The notes under the pieces: generated by a model | What the model was told of the DNA's origin: nothing | Databases searched by the model: none | Seen by the model: the letters and a program-made list of their open reading frames with translations, nothing else | Program-made: the position numbers and the translations under genes | NCBI GenBank assembly: GCA_016110215.1 | Contig: JADWQD010000024.1 | Coordinates: forward strand, 94,673 to 158,672 | Direction of reading: 5' to 3' | DNA: 64,000 nt | Source of the DNA: Capronia americana | Lineage: Eukaryota; Ascomycota; Eurotiomycetes; Chaetothyriales; Herpotrichiellaceae | In this document: piece by piece, positions 53,718 to 63,130 of the stretch | Position numbering within the stretch: position 1 is the first letter of the stretch | Layout: every line of letters begins with the position of its first letter

Positions 53718-53785
53718 TCGAGCCCAGTAACTGCCTGGTTGAGCGTCGGCACGTCTAACATAACCCAGGGAGTCCTGTTGATAGT
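53718..53785 (+). repeat. Repeat C, copy 2 (partial)
   Basis: CTCGAGCCCAGTAACTGCCT to CAGGGAGTCCTGTTGATA matches the centre of 28773-28853. It lies just upstream of the transposase relic. A (TGTC)n run is at 53889-53916. 53917-54534 holds no recognised gene. Confidence 0.8.
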
Positions 53786-54534
53786 GTCGCCCCTGCACAA
53801 GACATGGTTGAAGGGCTACATGGATACAGCTGCTACAGGTGCATTGTATGCGGCGTCCCTCCGACTTGTCCTTGTTCTTGTTCACGTTCATTGTCTGTCT
53901 GTCTGTCTGTCTGTCAGGTTCCACGAACTGATTGACTGTCTCGGTAGATTGGCTGCAAGTCACCGCCAGACCCGGATTTGCGAGTCGATATCGGCAAACT
54001 CCAATCGTCGACTCGCTGCAAGACCTTCACGGCGAACGCGTGAAGGCGATTGACACAGAATCTGTATCAATTTGACGGCGCGTAGGCATCATACCATTTG
54101 TGAAAGGATCCCTGATTTCGAGATGCGATGTTCCAAAGCTTTCTTCCTCACTTCTAATTCTCGGATCTCGTCCTCTTCAAGCTGGAAATCGTCTCTGGTG
54201 CCACGATGGCTGCGGTGCCCTCGACAGATCAATCGTCCCTCGCTCTCCGCTTCTGCCAAATCCTGCAGGCTAGGGGATCGTGGACGCCTTGCGAAACCCA
54301 CAATCGCGGCTTGATAGTCAGGGCAATGACTCTTAATGTCTTTCGGGCATCGTTGTCTTCCCCCTCCTCTTCGTCATGGCCATCATTGTCTGCCTCTCGT
54401 TTCAGACGTCCGCTCGTTGTTGTTTTCTGCTACGTGAGCGCAGGAGGAAAGGAGCGAGAGATCCCATTTCGCGGCAGTGGCCGGGGATGCCCTCGCCTTC
54501 GAGGTCTTTCCACCGACCAGTGGAGGGATCGGCT

Positions 54535-54625
54535 GAAAGTTTGCATGACCTCGCGGCTGTGGTCGACGAGGATGAGGAGATCGCAAAGAACATCATTGAT
54601 GCAGCAAAAACAAGTATGGGGAATC
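54535..54625 (+). pseudogene. possible Nop56/58/Prp31-family scrap
   Basis: The plus frame reads SLHDLAAVVDEDEEIAKNII, DAAKTSMGN. 'I-x-A-A-K-T-S-M-G' with an upstream acidic helix recalls the NOSIC region of box C/D snoRNP and Prp31 proteins. About 29 residues only. 54626-55299 holds nothing recognised. Confidence 0.35.
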
Positions 54626-55299
54626 GAACATGCTCCATCACACTTACAGCATTCAGAAAAGGAGAATGTGAGTTTGACAAAGCATCGATCCAAACAGTCT
54701 TTTTATCCCGGCTGACGAGGACGACGAGGAGTAAGGGCTCCTACGGAGCGGTCCGGATACGTTGAGGCCATCTTGAGAAGCGAGCCCCCTCCGGGCCCGG
54801 CTTTCGACCAGGATATGTCCGTACAAAAGAACGAATGAACGTTGCTTCAACTTTATGCGTCAAGCACCAAAGAGAAAGGACATGGGCTATTGGGGAGCCG
54901 AGCCAGGGCGAAACAGCATTAGTCCCCATTCGCGTCTCCCTCCATAATGCAACAAAGGGCTTCTTGGCGAGCGATCGCTGCAGAATCCGCCGCTTCTTCG
55001 AGGTTGGGTTTGGGATTGGTGTGCACTTGCGTGCTGTATTCACGGACGCGGTCCTTCTCCGGCTGTATTCACCCAGCACCGGTCCTCGGTGGCAGGCCAT
55101 GCTCCTGGTATGCATAGAGTTGATTCTCGTTCATCTAGCAAGTTCTAGAACAGCAAAAGCCTCATTGAATGTCCGGTGGAAAAGAATGTCCGCCCCCCAG
55201 GCCGCCAAATCGCGTGCCGTAGCTGCCTCAGCACCCTGACATGGCCGCGGCACAACACAATTACCAGATGCAGTTGCAAGCTCAAGCTCGTCAAATGCA

Positions 55300-55510
55300 G
55301 GCGCACTCTAGAAAACACGCGGCAAGGAATGCCATGCACGAAACCGCAACAGACACTCGGTAGCAGTCCTTCAGCGCGTAGACGTACGCTTGGATGGCTA
55401 TAACAGCGTCCACCTGAGTCCGAAGTTCTTCTCGCATTTCTTCAAACAATTTCATTCCGAAGAACCCAAAAGACATGAACTTGGTGCTGCTGCTGCAGTG
55501 CAAGCTCAAC
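55300..55510 (-). pseudogene. possible MFS transporter C-terminal scrap
   Basis: The minus frame reads MKLFEEMREELRTQVDAVI, AIQAYVYALKDCYRVSVAVS and a last hydrophobic helix CMAFLAACFLEC. This resembles the last helix of fungal MFS drug transporters. An MFS piece in the same orientation lies upstream at 56462-56582. Confidence 0.35.
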
Positions 55511-55528
55511 ATGCCCTGCCTGCCCCGG

Positions 55529-56014
55529 TCACCAAAAGCAAAAAGGAAAATCAGAGTAAGCCGTTGGAGTCTTTCTGTCTTTTCTTTCTTGTCCTTTGAG
55601 CTTCAAACCGGAAAGATGGCTTGATCCAGCATGCACAGATGTGAAGGACGCTAGCATCCGCCTGTACGGCTGTTGTCGTTGATAGTAGATGTGTTTAGAT
55701 AAAGCCCTCGAGAGCTTGCTCATCTCCATCCGTGTATTGAAGCTCGAGAGCTTGCTCATCTCCATCCGCGTATTGAAGCTCGAGAGCTTGGTCATCTCCA
55801 TCCGCGTATTGAAGCCCGACATCTGTTTGATCGTCACACTCAATGTCGCTTTCCGGCGTTGATACGTTGTCACTTGGCCGAGTCGTTCAAGTGGAAAGAT
55901 CCGATCAGGAGGCCCACGGGCGGGACGATCTGGAGAGCTAGGCACAAACGCCACTGTGCGACTTGGCTCTTCAAGAAGTAGCATCCCGCAAGGCCCTGCT
56001 CTAGCGTGAGACAT
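55529..56014 (-). CDS. ORF with 12-residue repeats, hypothetical
   Basis: From ATG 56014 the frame codes about 160 residues. It contains three to four copies of SSFNTRMEMSKL, from a 36-bp minisatellite (about 55697-55815). No domain is evident. It may be chance coding over repeat DNA. Confidence 0.25.
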   Translation of the reverse strand: MSHARAGPCGMLLLEEPSRTVAFVPSSPDRPARGPPDRIFPLERLGQVTTYQRRKATLSVTIKQMSGFNTRMEMTKLSSFNTRMEMSKLSSFNTRMEMSKLSRALSKHIYYQRQQPYRRMLASFTSVHAGSSHLSGLKLKGQERKDRKTPTAYSDFPFCFW

Positions 56015-56461
56015 AGTTGCATGAGGACTTAGCTTGCGAGCGCGGGGCAAGCGGCCCTTTCAGCCGGTGTTTCAGTGAATACGTTCCTAACAGCTCAGCT
56101 CACTGCTGGTGAGTGGCTTGTCAGTGGCTTGTTGCAGAGAGTGTCTGACACAGAGTAACAGGGGGAGCGTGGCATTCCGCCCGAGACGAGGTATCGGTAC
56201 CCGAGGCAAGCGGCGTGTTCGAGGGCTACTCTAACGCTGGGCTGCTGAATTCGCGCACAGCACACAACGGTTGAACAGTGTTCCATGCTTCGGTCTATGG
56301 TAGACTCGTCTGTAGACTCGGTGAGGACGGCGTGCTGTTCTGTCCCACTAAAGACTCATATCTCTTCTCTTTTCCGCGACTTTGAAGTTCTGTCTTTAGT
56401 TCTAGCGAGGTATTATATTAATATGCCCGTTCTGTGCGGCTTGTTCTTCTTCAGTAGGCCA

Positions 56462-56582
56462 TGAGCAGGAGACCAACCTCACCAGAGACGTATCCAGCCA
56501 CGTCCGCCAGCACTCCGTAGCTGATGGGTGAGCAGCCGGCGCTCTGCAGCATACGAAGCGCCACCAGCACGGCGTACGACGC
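56462..56582 (-). pseudogene. MFS (DHA1) transporter fragment
   Basis: The minus frame reads SYAVLVALRMLQSAGCSPI, then SYGVLADVAGYVSGEVGLL. 'LR-LQ-AG-SP---YGV-ADV' is the TM4-TM5 region of fungal drug:H+ antiporters. The plus strand carries an acidic 44-codon ORF here (56524-56658) that I regard as its shadow. 56015-56461 holds nothing recognised. Confidence 0.6.
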
Positions 56583-56744
56583 GTTGGAGGAGTCCGAGGA
56601 GTCCGAGGAGGAAGGGGAGGAAGGGGAGAGCGATCCGGCGGTTTTCCATGACCAATAAAGGTATGACTATGAGCACAGCAAGTTGCCTTCAGATCTTTCA
56701 GGGGATCTTTGCGCTACACGCTGATTATCCAGACATGCCCATCT

Positions 56745-56965
56745 TCGACTTTAACCACTCTCATATCGCCCAACTTCAATTTCTGCACAACCCATTTTCT
56801 GCACCACGATTTAATCTTTCTCTGCGATCCTCTCGGCCCTCGATCGTGCCTCTATCAACAGGACTCCCTAGGTTATGTTAGACGTGCCGATGCTCGACCA
56901 GGCAGTTACTGGGCTCGAGGCAGCAAACTCCGATACTAGGGTGTTTTGGCCCAAGTCCGCAGACG
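56745..56965 (-). repeat. satellite plus Repeat C, copy 3 (inverted)
   Basis: C-strand satellite (CCCAACTTCAATTTCTGCAC, 56768-56802) runs directly into Repeat C in reverse (TTTCTCTGCGATCCTCTCGG ... CCCAAGTCCGCAG). This shows that satellite and Repeat C are one composite unit. Confidence 0.85.
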
Positions 56966-57745
56966 AGGTGCATCATGCAATCGGAGCAGCACAGAAACTG
57001 GAGTTGAGTTGCAGTGCAGTGCGCCAAAGTGGCTGCTTGTCAAACTGTTTTCTTTGTCGCAACGAACAATGAAGAAAGAGGTCTCTCTTTCATGGAATTC
57101 AGTCAAGACAGGACAGCGACACCAGCAGACACACTTTAGACAAAGCCGAGCCTTCAGATAGCAAAGGACAAGTGGGAAAATGTTACCTGCAGTCACACAC
57201 ATTCACATGACCAATAACGTGTGTGAATTTGGTTCCGCATTTTCCATTTCAAGTTCCGCATTTTTGTTCCGCTTTTCACAGTTCCGCTTATTGTGCAGAC
57301 CCGCTGTGCACATTTTACGGATCCGCTACTGAATCACTGAATCGGCCATCGGTTTCCCAAATCAGGCGTTCGGTTAAAATATCGATCACGAAAAGTGCGG
57401 GCGCTATTACTACTCGCATCGACTACCCGCACGAAGCACTTGGGCGCTGACTCGGCCGACCTCGGCAGTCAGACAGAGGGTAGAAGCGGAATCTAAATTC
57501 CTTTGGATTGGGTTGGGTCATGAGAGATAGATGCACGCCCATTTCCTGTTCCGGGCAACGAACTGCACAATGCGGCGGTCTCTCACTCTCGCTTCGCAGC
57601 CACCTTTCACCTTTCACCTTTCACCTTTCACCTTTCACCTTTCACCTTTCATGCACTCCAGCCCCCCGTGTCAAGTGAGCCTCTACAAACTGTGGCAATG
57701 CAGGTTCTACTTATGCGAGTACTCGTAGTCTTGGATTGAGCGCTG
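56966..57745. repeat. mostly unassigned, with 7-bp repeat
   Basis: (CACCTTT)n, about seven copies, at 57601-57650. TTCCGCATTTT/TTCCGCTTTT words are repeated at 57235-57290. No gene recognised. Confidence 0.7.
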
Positions 57746-57812
57746 CATGAGTGGTGGAAAATCGGAGTGGTTGGGAGTTGGGAATTTGGAGTGGTTGGAA
57801 ATTAGAGTGCCG
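57746..57812 (+). repeat. short satellite array
   Basis: GAGTGGTGGAAAATCGGAGT, TGGTTGGGAGTTGGGAATTT and TGGAGTGGTTGGAAATTAGA. Confidence 0.85.
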
Positions 57813-57814
57813 CT

Positions 57815-58156
57815 TCAGAGAGATCTCCTCATCCCCAAGGTCGTCTCGATGAAGCTCCGTCGAAACCGATCTCTATCAACACCCCGCTGCGGTATCTGGC
57901 AGAATTTCTGCAGCATGGATCGATCCGTTCGCTCCTGCGGAGTGAAAGATGGTTCTCGACTTTGACAATACACGTCGTTCGTGTCTCGGCGTCGTGCCGT
58001 TTCGTGATCTCGACCGTCTTCATCCGCGTGCCGGCGGTCAAAGTGACGCCGTTCCACTTGTTCCCACATACATACAGCAAAGAGCAAGAGCAGGACAAGG
58101 CCCAGAGAAAGTAACCGACCACCCTCCATGAACTGACTGGCACTGAGTAAGTTCAT
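57815..58156 (-). CDS. hypothetical protein with signal anchor, 113 aa
   Basis: ATG at 58156; a hydrophobic segment LLSLGLVLLLLFAVCMW at residues 15-31 could be a signal anchor, followed by a highly charged Arg/Asp tail (RRHADEDGRDHETARRRD). Another minus frame over the same DNA also looks plausible (WNGVTLTAGTRMKTVEITKR), so the choice is uncertain. It abuts satellite at its 3' end. Confidence 0.25.
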   Translation of the reverse strand: MNLLSASQFMEGGRLLSLGLVLLLLFAVCMWEQVERRHFDRRHADEDGRDHETARRRDTNDVYCQSREPSFTPQERTDRSMLQKFCQIPQRGVDRDRFRRSFIETTLGMRRSL

Positions 58157-58195
58157 GATTCCCCTAAAGTCACCCTTTGCCAGCCGCTCTTGGAG

Positions 58196-58312
58196 GCCGA
58201 AGCGTCACAGGTGCTTTCCTGATCGGCTGTGATGGTATCAAGGCGGCATCCAGGAAGATTTTGTTGAAGAAGCAGGGATTAGCCGAGGGAGTACCGAGCG
58301 ACAGGGGGCTTT
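58196..58312 (+). pseudogene. FAD-dependent monooxygenase scrap
   Basis: The plus frame reads TGAFLIGCDGIKAASRKIL, LKKQGLAEGVPSDRGL and then TGA. 'LIGCDGIKSxVRK' is the second FAD-binding motif (DG) of PHBH-fold hydroxylases such as salicylate hydroxylase-like enzymes. No N-terminal GxGxxG is present. 58313-58906 holds nothing recognised. Confidence 0.5.
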
Positions 58313-58906
58313 GAAATACTTACTTACGAGCGCCAGCCCTTCAGTTTCCCTCGTCTAGGAATAGCTCGATATGGCTCGGCTCTGTGAACCCGAAATAGGC
58401 AGGAAGGATGGTGGAAGTTGCAAGTGAAGATGACGGCGAATTCGATTCTTCGGACACCATTATATTGATTGAAGATCCATTTTGTCACTGTACTGTCTCC
58501 ATAACTCTAAGCGTAGCTGCTCGCTTTCACAGCCAATCGTTGACTGACAAATCTCTAGGCGAGGGATTTTTGATGCCTTCTAGTCTCGGGGACGCTGAGC
58601 GGAACTCTAGAAGTGCTTTTCTGGCTGTGAGATAGGTCACGCGTTGACACGACTGCAAGTGTCATCATGGCGTTAGTGTAACGAAGGTCTCGTGCACGTG
58701 GAGAATATCCCCCGTTGATGCCGTGAGCTCCCGTACAAGTTCCGACACCGCCTGCTGAGAGGAGATTCATTCATGATATTGTTGGTCTTTGCAAGCTGTG
58801 AAAGGACCGTGCGAGCCATGTACCCCAGCTCTTAGCCCTCGCGCCATTTCCCCTTCGGCAACCCTCGCCTCCGAGTACTGATGTAGAAGGTAGCTCGGGG
58901 TTGACG

Positions 58907-59095
58907 CCGCCAAAATCAGAGAACGGCCGTGCCTCAGTAGTAGATTACCTTGGTAAACGTATCGTTGGTCAGAGCATCATTCCCGGCATCTTCAAGCAAC
59001 GAGAACCGGGTGAGCACCAGATCGACTACGGTGGTGTTGAAGGTCGAGACGTTGTGACCGAGAATGAGGCCTTCGTTCCAGTTTTCGAGAAGTGA
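58907..59095 (+). pseudogene. CLU1 (clustered mitochondria protein) fragment
   Basis: The plus frame reads ASVVDYLGKRIVGQSIIPGI, FKQREPGEHQIDYGGVEGRD, VVTENEAFVPVFEK and then TGA. It matches the CLU domain of Clu1/clueless, the mRNA-binding protein needed for mitochondrial distribution: 'V-YLGKR--AQSIIPGI--R---H-V-YG-VDG---V'. About 62 codons of a 1200-residue protein. Conservation is high and the frame is unbroken, so capture is recent relative to the other fragments. Confidence 0.75.
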
Positions 59096-59299
59096 TCACA
59101 AGCGGCGCCATGATAATTGACGCCATGGACCCGCTATCCTATAATCGGGCCGCTTCTCTGCCTTCTGTATCGTTTCGAGCGACAGCGACTTCACGCGCAG
59201 CGACAGTCACGCTTTGTTCTGCGCGCAACTGGTATGGGCTAGTACTGTAGCTGATCCGTGCACACCAACTGAACTGCCACTGCCGAAAACCGAATGACG

Positions 59300-59420
59300 G
59301 AACTTCGGCAGTGATCTTCACTTCTGCGCTCTTTTCCCCTTCTTTTCCCCCTTCTTTTCTGCGCTCTTTTCCCCTTCGGCAGTGATCTTCACTTCTGCGC
59401 TGCGCTCTTTTCCCCATTTT
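59300..59420 (+). repeat. direct repeat in promoter of F-box gene
   Basis: TTCGGCAGTGATCTTCACTT followed by CTGCGCTCTTTTCCCC occurs twice, with an extra CTCTTTTCCCC between and after. It is a pyrimidine-rich block ending about 65 nt before the start codon at 59484. Confidence 0.7.
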
Positions 59421-59483
59421 GACTCTTCCTTCCACTTTGACTTCCACCTCACATCTTTGCACCACGCTCCTCTTACAGACTCC

Positions 59484-61364
59484 ATGACGTCCGCCATGAG
59501 TCTAGAAGGCCCATCCAACTGTTTGCCTCCCGCATCTACGGACGTCGCCATGCTGGATAGCCCGAGTGTAAGACACACCCTTCATTTTTAGACCGCAATC
59601 TAACTCATGACTCTAGCACCCGAGAAAACGCACTCGCCGTAGCGCCCGACTGCTCGAGAAGGAGCGTGCCCCAAATCTTCCTGGAGGTCTTCCTGGCGGT
59701 CTTCCTGCAGCTCTTCCTGGAGATCTTCCTGCAGCTTTTCCTGCAGCTCTTCCTGGCGATCTTCCTGCAGCTCTTCCTGGCGATCTTCCTGGAGGTCTTA
59801 TCGAGTCGCTTGACGAGGACTGCTGGAATGTCATCTTGGATCTTCTGCCCGCGGACGATATCATTCGATGTGAACAGGTCAGTCGAGCTTGGAGGGAGCG
59901 CGTCCAATGGTGGATGAGTTCTACCGGCATGCGAAAACACTTCCCCTACTTTGGCGATATGCAGGGCCAGGTTCCAGAGGATCTAGCAGCTCATCAAGCG
60001 TACAAACTTCTAGGTACGTCCCTCCACGCCCGACCCTGTGCAGACTGCCGCTAACCAGATAGTAGCCCGTCAGGAGCGTGACTGTCGCCTCGGGGAGCCG
60101 ACCTCGGTTCGCAGAATCCCCCACGCGCTTCACTTTGCATTGGCTGGAGATTTTGTGGCCTGGGCTGAGGATCGCGACGACTCGATCATGTGGCACCGCC
60201 TACCAATGTTCGGGGGCGATGGCACCGCCAGTGACACGAGGGTCGTGAGCGTCCCGGACAGCTGTGCTTCTCACCCTCTCGCAGTTGAAACCCTCCAACT
60301 GAATCCTGACGGCATTCTGCTTGCAAGGTTTCGTGTGGGGCCCAGTGTCTACGTCTTTCCGGATAGCGAGACACTCCGTTCTTTCTGGTACGATGCCCCG
60401 CTTTAGCTGATGGCTCCGACACGAGTGCTAACGACGCTTTAGGGATATCGCATATTCGCTCGTGGATGATAGGGAGGTCTGGCGCAAGGTGCATCCATAC
60501 ATCCCCAGGGACCTGGCTCCTTCTGAGACCCCTCTCATTGTCGGGAAAGATCGGGCGTACTTTGCGGGAAGAACTCCAACTGGCGGATATGATCTGGTGG
60601 CGTACAACCTGCAGGATGGAGAAGAACTATACCGCGCACCCCTGATCGCCAGAAGATTTCCCGACGATGACGGAAATCCCGACCCTAGGGCGCCCGCCCT
60701 CGCCTTGATCCGCCTCGGTCAAGGAGAAGAACACATCATTCAGTTCGACTCCGGGCGATTGCTTACCCGAAAAATCGGAGGCCCGAGATCCTTCAGTGTC
60801 ATCAACGGGGCCGACGGACAAGTCGTTCAAACGATCGACTGCGACGGTTACGGAGACTTGAGATTTGCCAAGTCAACCACCCCCACGTCGTTCACCGTAG
60901 TCGCTTATCCTATGGGGTCTGTCATGACTCTTGGGACGTTCTCGCGCCAATCCAATGGGTTGTTCTCACGGACCTGGACTCGCGTCGTAGCCTTCCCCCT
61001 GTCAATGACTTGGAACTACCATGGCCACATCCAGGTCGCGATCAACCCTCACACCATGCAGGCCTTTTCGGTCAAAGGGACTGCCAACGCACTAACTCTC
61101 ATTCCCACAATGAGACCGCAGGAGTTTTATGGACTCTCGATGGACGAAATACCAATGCATGAATACTTCCAAGCTGACGAAGGAACACCTGTCACATTGA
61201 CGCCGTGTGGACGACCGGGTAGACGAGCCTTCGATTTGGGCCCGACTAATTACTGGGCATGTCTGATCTCGCTGGACGAACGCCGCCTCGTTCTCTCGAC
61301 CACCATCTGGAAATATGGTCGAACAGATACCGTCTACGTGGTTGACTTTACGGCCCGAGGCTAG
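59484..61364 (+). CDS. F-box protein, four exons, 575 aa
   Basis: Exons 59484-59567, 59617-60013, 60063-60387 and 60443-61364; introns of 49, 49 and 55 nt with GTAAGA, GTACGT and GTACGA donors and TAG acceptors, the last with a CTAAC branch site. All joins keep frame. Exon 2 starts with a basic patch (HPRKRTRRSARLLEKERAP), then a (LPGG/LPAA/LPGD)n stretch from a 12-bp tandem repeat (59672-59800), then the F-box (DCWNVILDLLPADDIIRCEQ, VSRAWRERV) at about residues 93-135. The C-terminal 440 residues have a beta-strand, propeller-like pattern (HALHFALAGDFVAWAEDRD, YDLVAYNLQDGEELYRAPLI). It is probably a substrate adaptor of an SCF ubiquitin ligase. An in-frame ATG at 59382 lies in the promoter repeat and is less likely. 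Complete and probably functional. Confidence 0.85.
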
Positions 61365-62237
61365 ATAGAGAGAGATGGTGAGAACATACGGTGAAGGACG
61401 ATTTGGTGAAGTTACCATCATTCAAGCAGCGGGAGACGATGAGAAGATGGTGTCGAAGAAAATCCATATGCGTCAGCGGGAGACGATGACAAGATGGTGT
61501 CGAAGAACATCAACATACATCAGCGGAGGACGATGATAGCTGGACCGCCTAGTTACGAGTACTCCAACTACCAACCACTCCGATTTTCCACCACTCGTAC
61601 GTAATTACTATCCAACCCGCCACTCGATTGCTACCTTCACTCATCACTATGGCTCTGTACGGTTGAGGCTAGGGAAGCCTTACCTTCTTACCAATTTTGG
61701 ATCTTTGGTTTGGCCCAAAGGGCGATTCGCCATAGGAATGTCTAGTTTCGTCCGACAGGGACAGCTACTCACACGCGATAGCGATGCCACGGCGGAGGAC
61801 GCCGACCTAGCTGCGCTCCTTACGAGGCGCGCGTAACTAGCGACTAAGTTAAAGCGAAAGAGGCTATAAGACGAAATCAGGGCAATAGCAAAACCTTAAA
61901 CCCTCGGTTGTATGAGTTTTCTGAGTTTCTGTTGGTAGGAGGGTTGGCATCAATGGTGCGTCAACGGTATGTCGACATGAAATGCATCCACCCTAATCCC
62001 GGAGTCACAACGAAGATATCAGCAAGACTCAGAATGGTCTGCAGTGATTTCTGTTGGGACTTCTTGCGATGTTGATTCTGGGCGTGCAGTCGACCTGCTC
62101 ACTCCAGAAGAGGTCGGGGTATTTTTTGAAGTGCTTATAGACCGCCGAGACGGGTTTCTGGTGCTCGGTCGAGGAATAGCTGTTGATTTCTGCCACAACA
62201 ACGACATCAAGCATCTCCTGCCCACTGAATCTAGTAG
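61365..62237. repeat. 47-bp minisatellite and satellite remnant
   Basis: CAGCGGGAGACGATGA(G/C)AAG repeats at 61427, 61475 and 61522. A satellite piece CTCCAACTACCAACCACTCC is at 61561-61600. A short frame ending TAEDADLAALLTRRA before TAA at about 61840 may be the end of a transposase. Otherwise empty. Confidence 0.7.
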
Positions 62238-62315
62238 ATTCTCAAACATCAACACCGAGTTCTCGGCGGTGATGAAGAAGGTCTATAAATCTCCGTTCGT
62301 GATGGACGTCCTTTC
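62238..62315 (+). pseudogene. dynein heavy chain fragment
   Basis: The plus frame reads SRFSNINTEFSAVMKKVYKS, PFVMDVLS. It fits the linker region of cytoplasmic dynein heavy chain just before the strongly conserved 'ERLADLLxKIQKALGEYL' segment, which is absent. It runs without spacer into the transketolase fragment, in a different frame. Confidence 0.5.
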
Positions 62316-62327
62316 GACCCGGTATCG

Positions 62328-62393
62328 AGGTTTACAACTGGCCCTCTGGGTCAGGGATTCAGCAACGCAGTTGGTCTGGCCATTGCCCAGAAC
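62328..62393 (+). pseudogene. transketolase/dihydroxyacetone synthase fragment
   Basis: The frame reads FTTGPLGQGFSNAVGLAIAQ, then NMY and TGA. 'TTGPLGQG-(I/F)-S-N-AVGLA-A' is a signature of the thiamine-diphosphate domain of transketolases. Only 21 codons remain. Confidence 0.65.
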
Positions 62394-62744
62394 ATGTATT
62401 GAAGGTCTCGTCTTTTGCTCGCTTTGATTTTGGCAGGTAGTGTTGATGTGTCGACACCGAGATAAGAATTACTGCTTCAGCTCGGACATATACAGGTGCT
62501 CTGAAGCAGTGGCCTCAGTCCTAAGCCATCGGTCTGCCCGAAGGCTGGCGAGGAAAAGCAGGTCAAGCAGATTGAGGGCCTGGGTTGGTTCAAGCGCGAC
62601 CGACAGGTTCTGATCAAGGATCAGGGCACCGAGCATCCCTCCCTTATCATTTGCAGTATTGTCAAGGGTGATGTTCTCGACGGACCGGAACGAGTCTTGA
62701 CGGGCAAATGCTGGGATGGCGCGGCGGAGGTCCACCACTGGTCG

Positions 62745-63130
62745 AGCTTCTCCTTTTTGTCGCAACTGAAAAAATCGCCGAGGGCGACGAGGCCGGCGCT
62801 ATCAAGGTCACCTTCGCCGACGGGTCCACGGAGATTGCCGACGTCGTCGTCGCCGCCGATGGGCTCTACTCGGTGCGTTCGCCATAGCACTTGAACCCCC
62901 CGGTGCCTGGCTGACCACGCTTCCATAGAAAATCCGGAGACACTATCATCCCAACACCCAGATTGCCTCGCGCGGGCGTGTGGCATATCGGTACATTTTC
63001 CCCACCGAGTTGATCGAGAATATCAAAGATCTACCGGAAGACACGTCGTCCTTTCGGAAGCATGGCGAGATCGTCTTCCTGTCTCGCCACCACCGCCCTC
63101 GAGCTCCAGACTCGTCGAGATGGGTGCATT
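62745..63130 (+). pseudogene. salicylate-hydroxylase-like FAD monooxygenase fragment
   Basis: The plus frame from about 62745 reads GAIKVTFADGSTEIADVVVA, ADGLYSVRS: 'V-FADG-----DLVVAADG--S-VR', the second FAD-contacting motif. It meets TAG at 62886. After a frame change, QIASRGRVAYRYIFPTELIE, DLPEDTSSFRKHGEIVFLS is the next segment (GRVAYRxLIP) of the same enzyme type. N-terminal GxGxxG and C-terminal parts are missing. The minus strand just upstream (62470-62690) has an open frame of unknown nature (NLLDLLFLASLRADRWLRTE). Confidence 0.65.
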
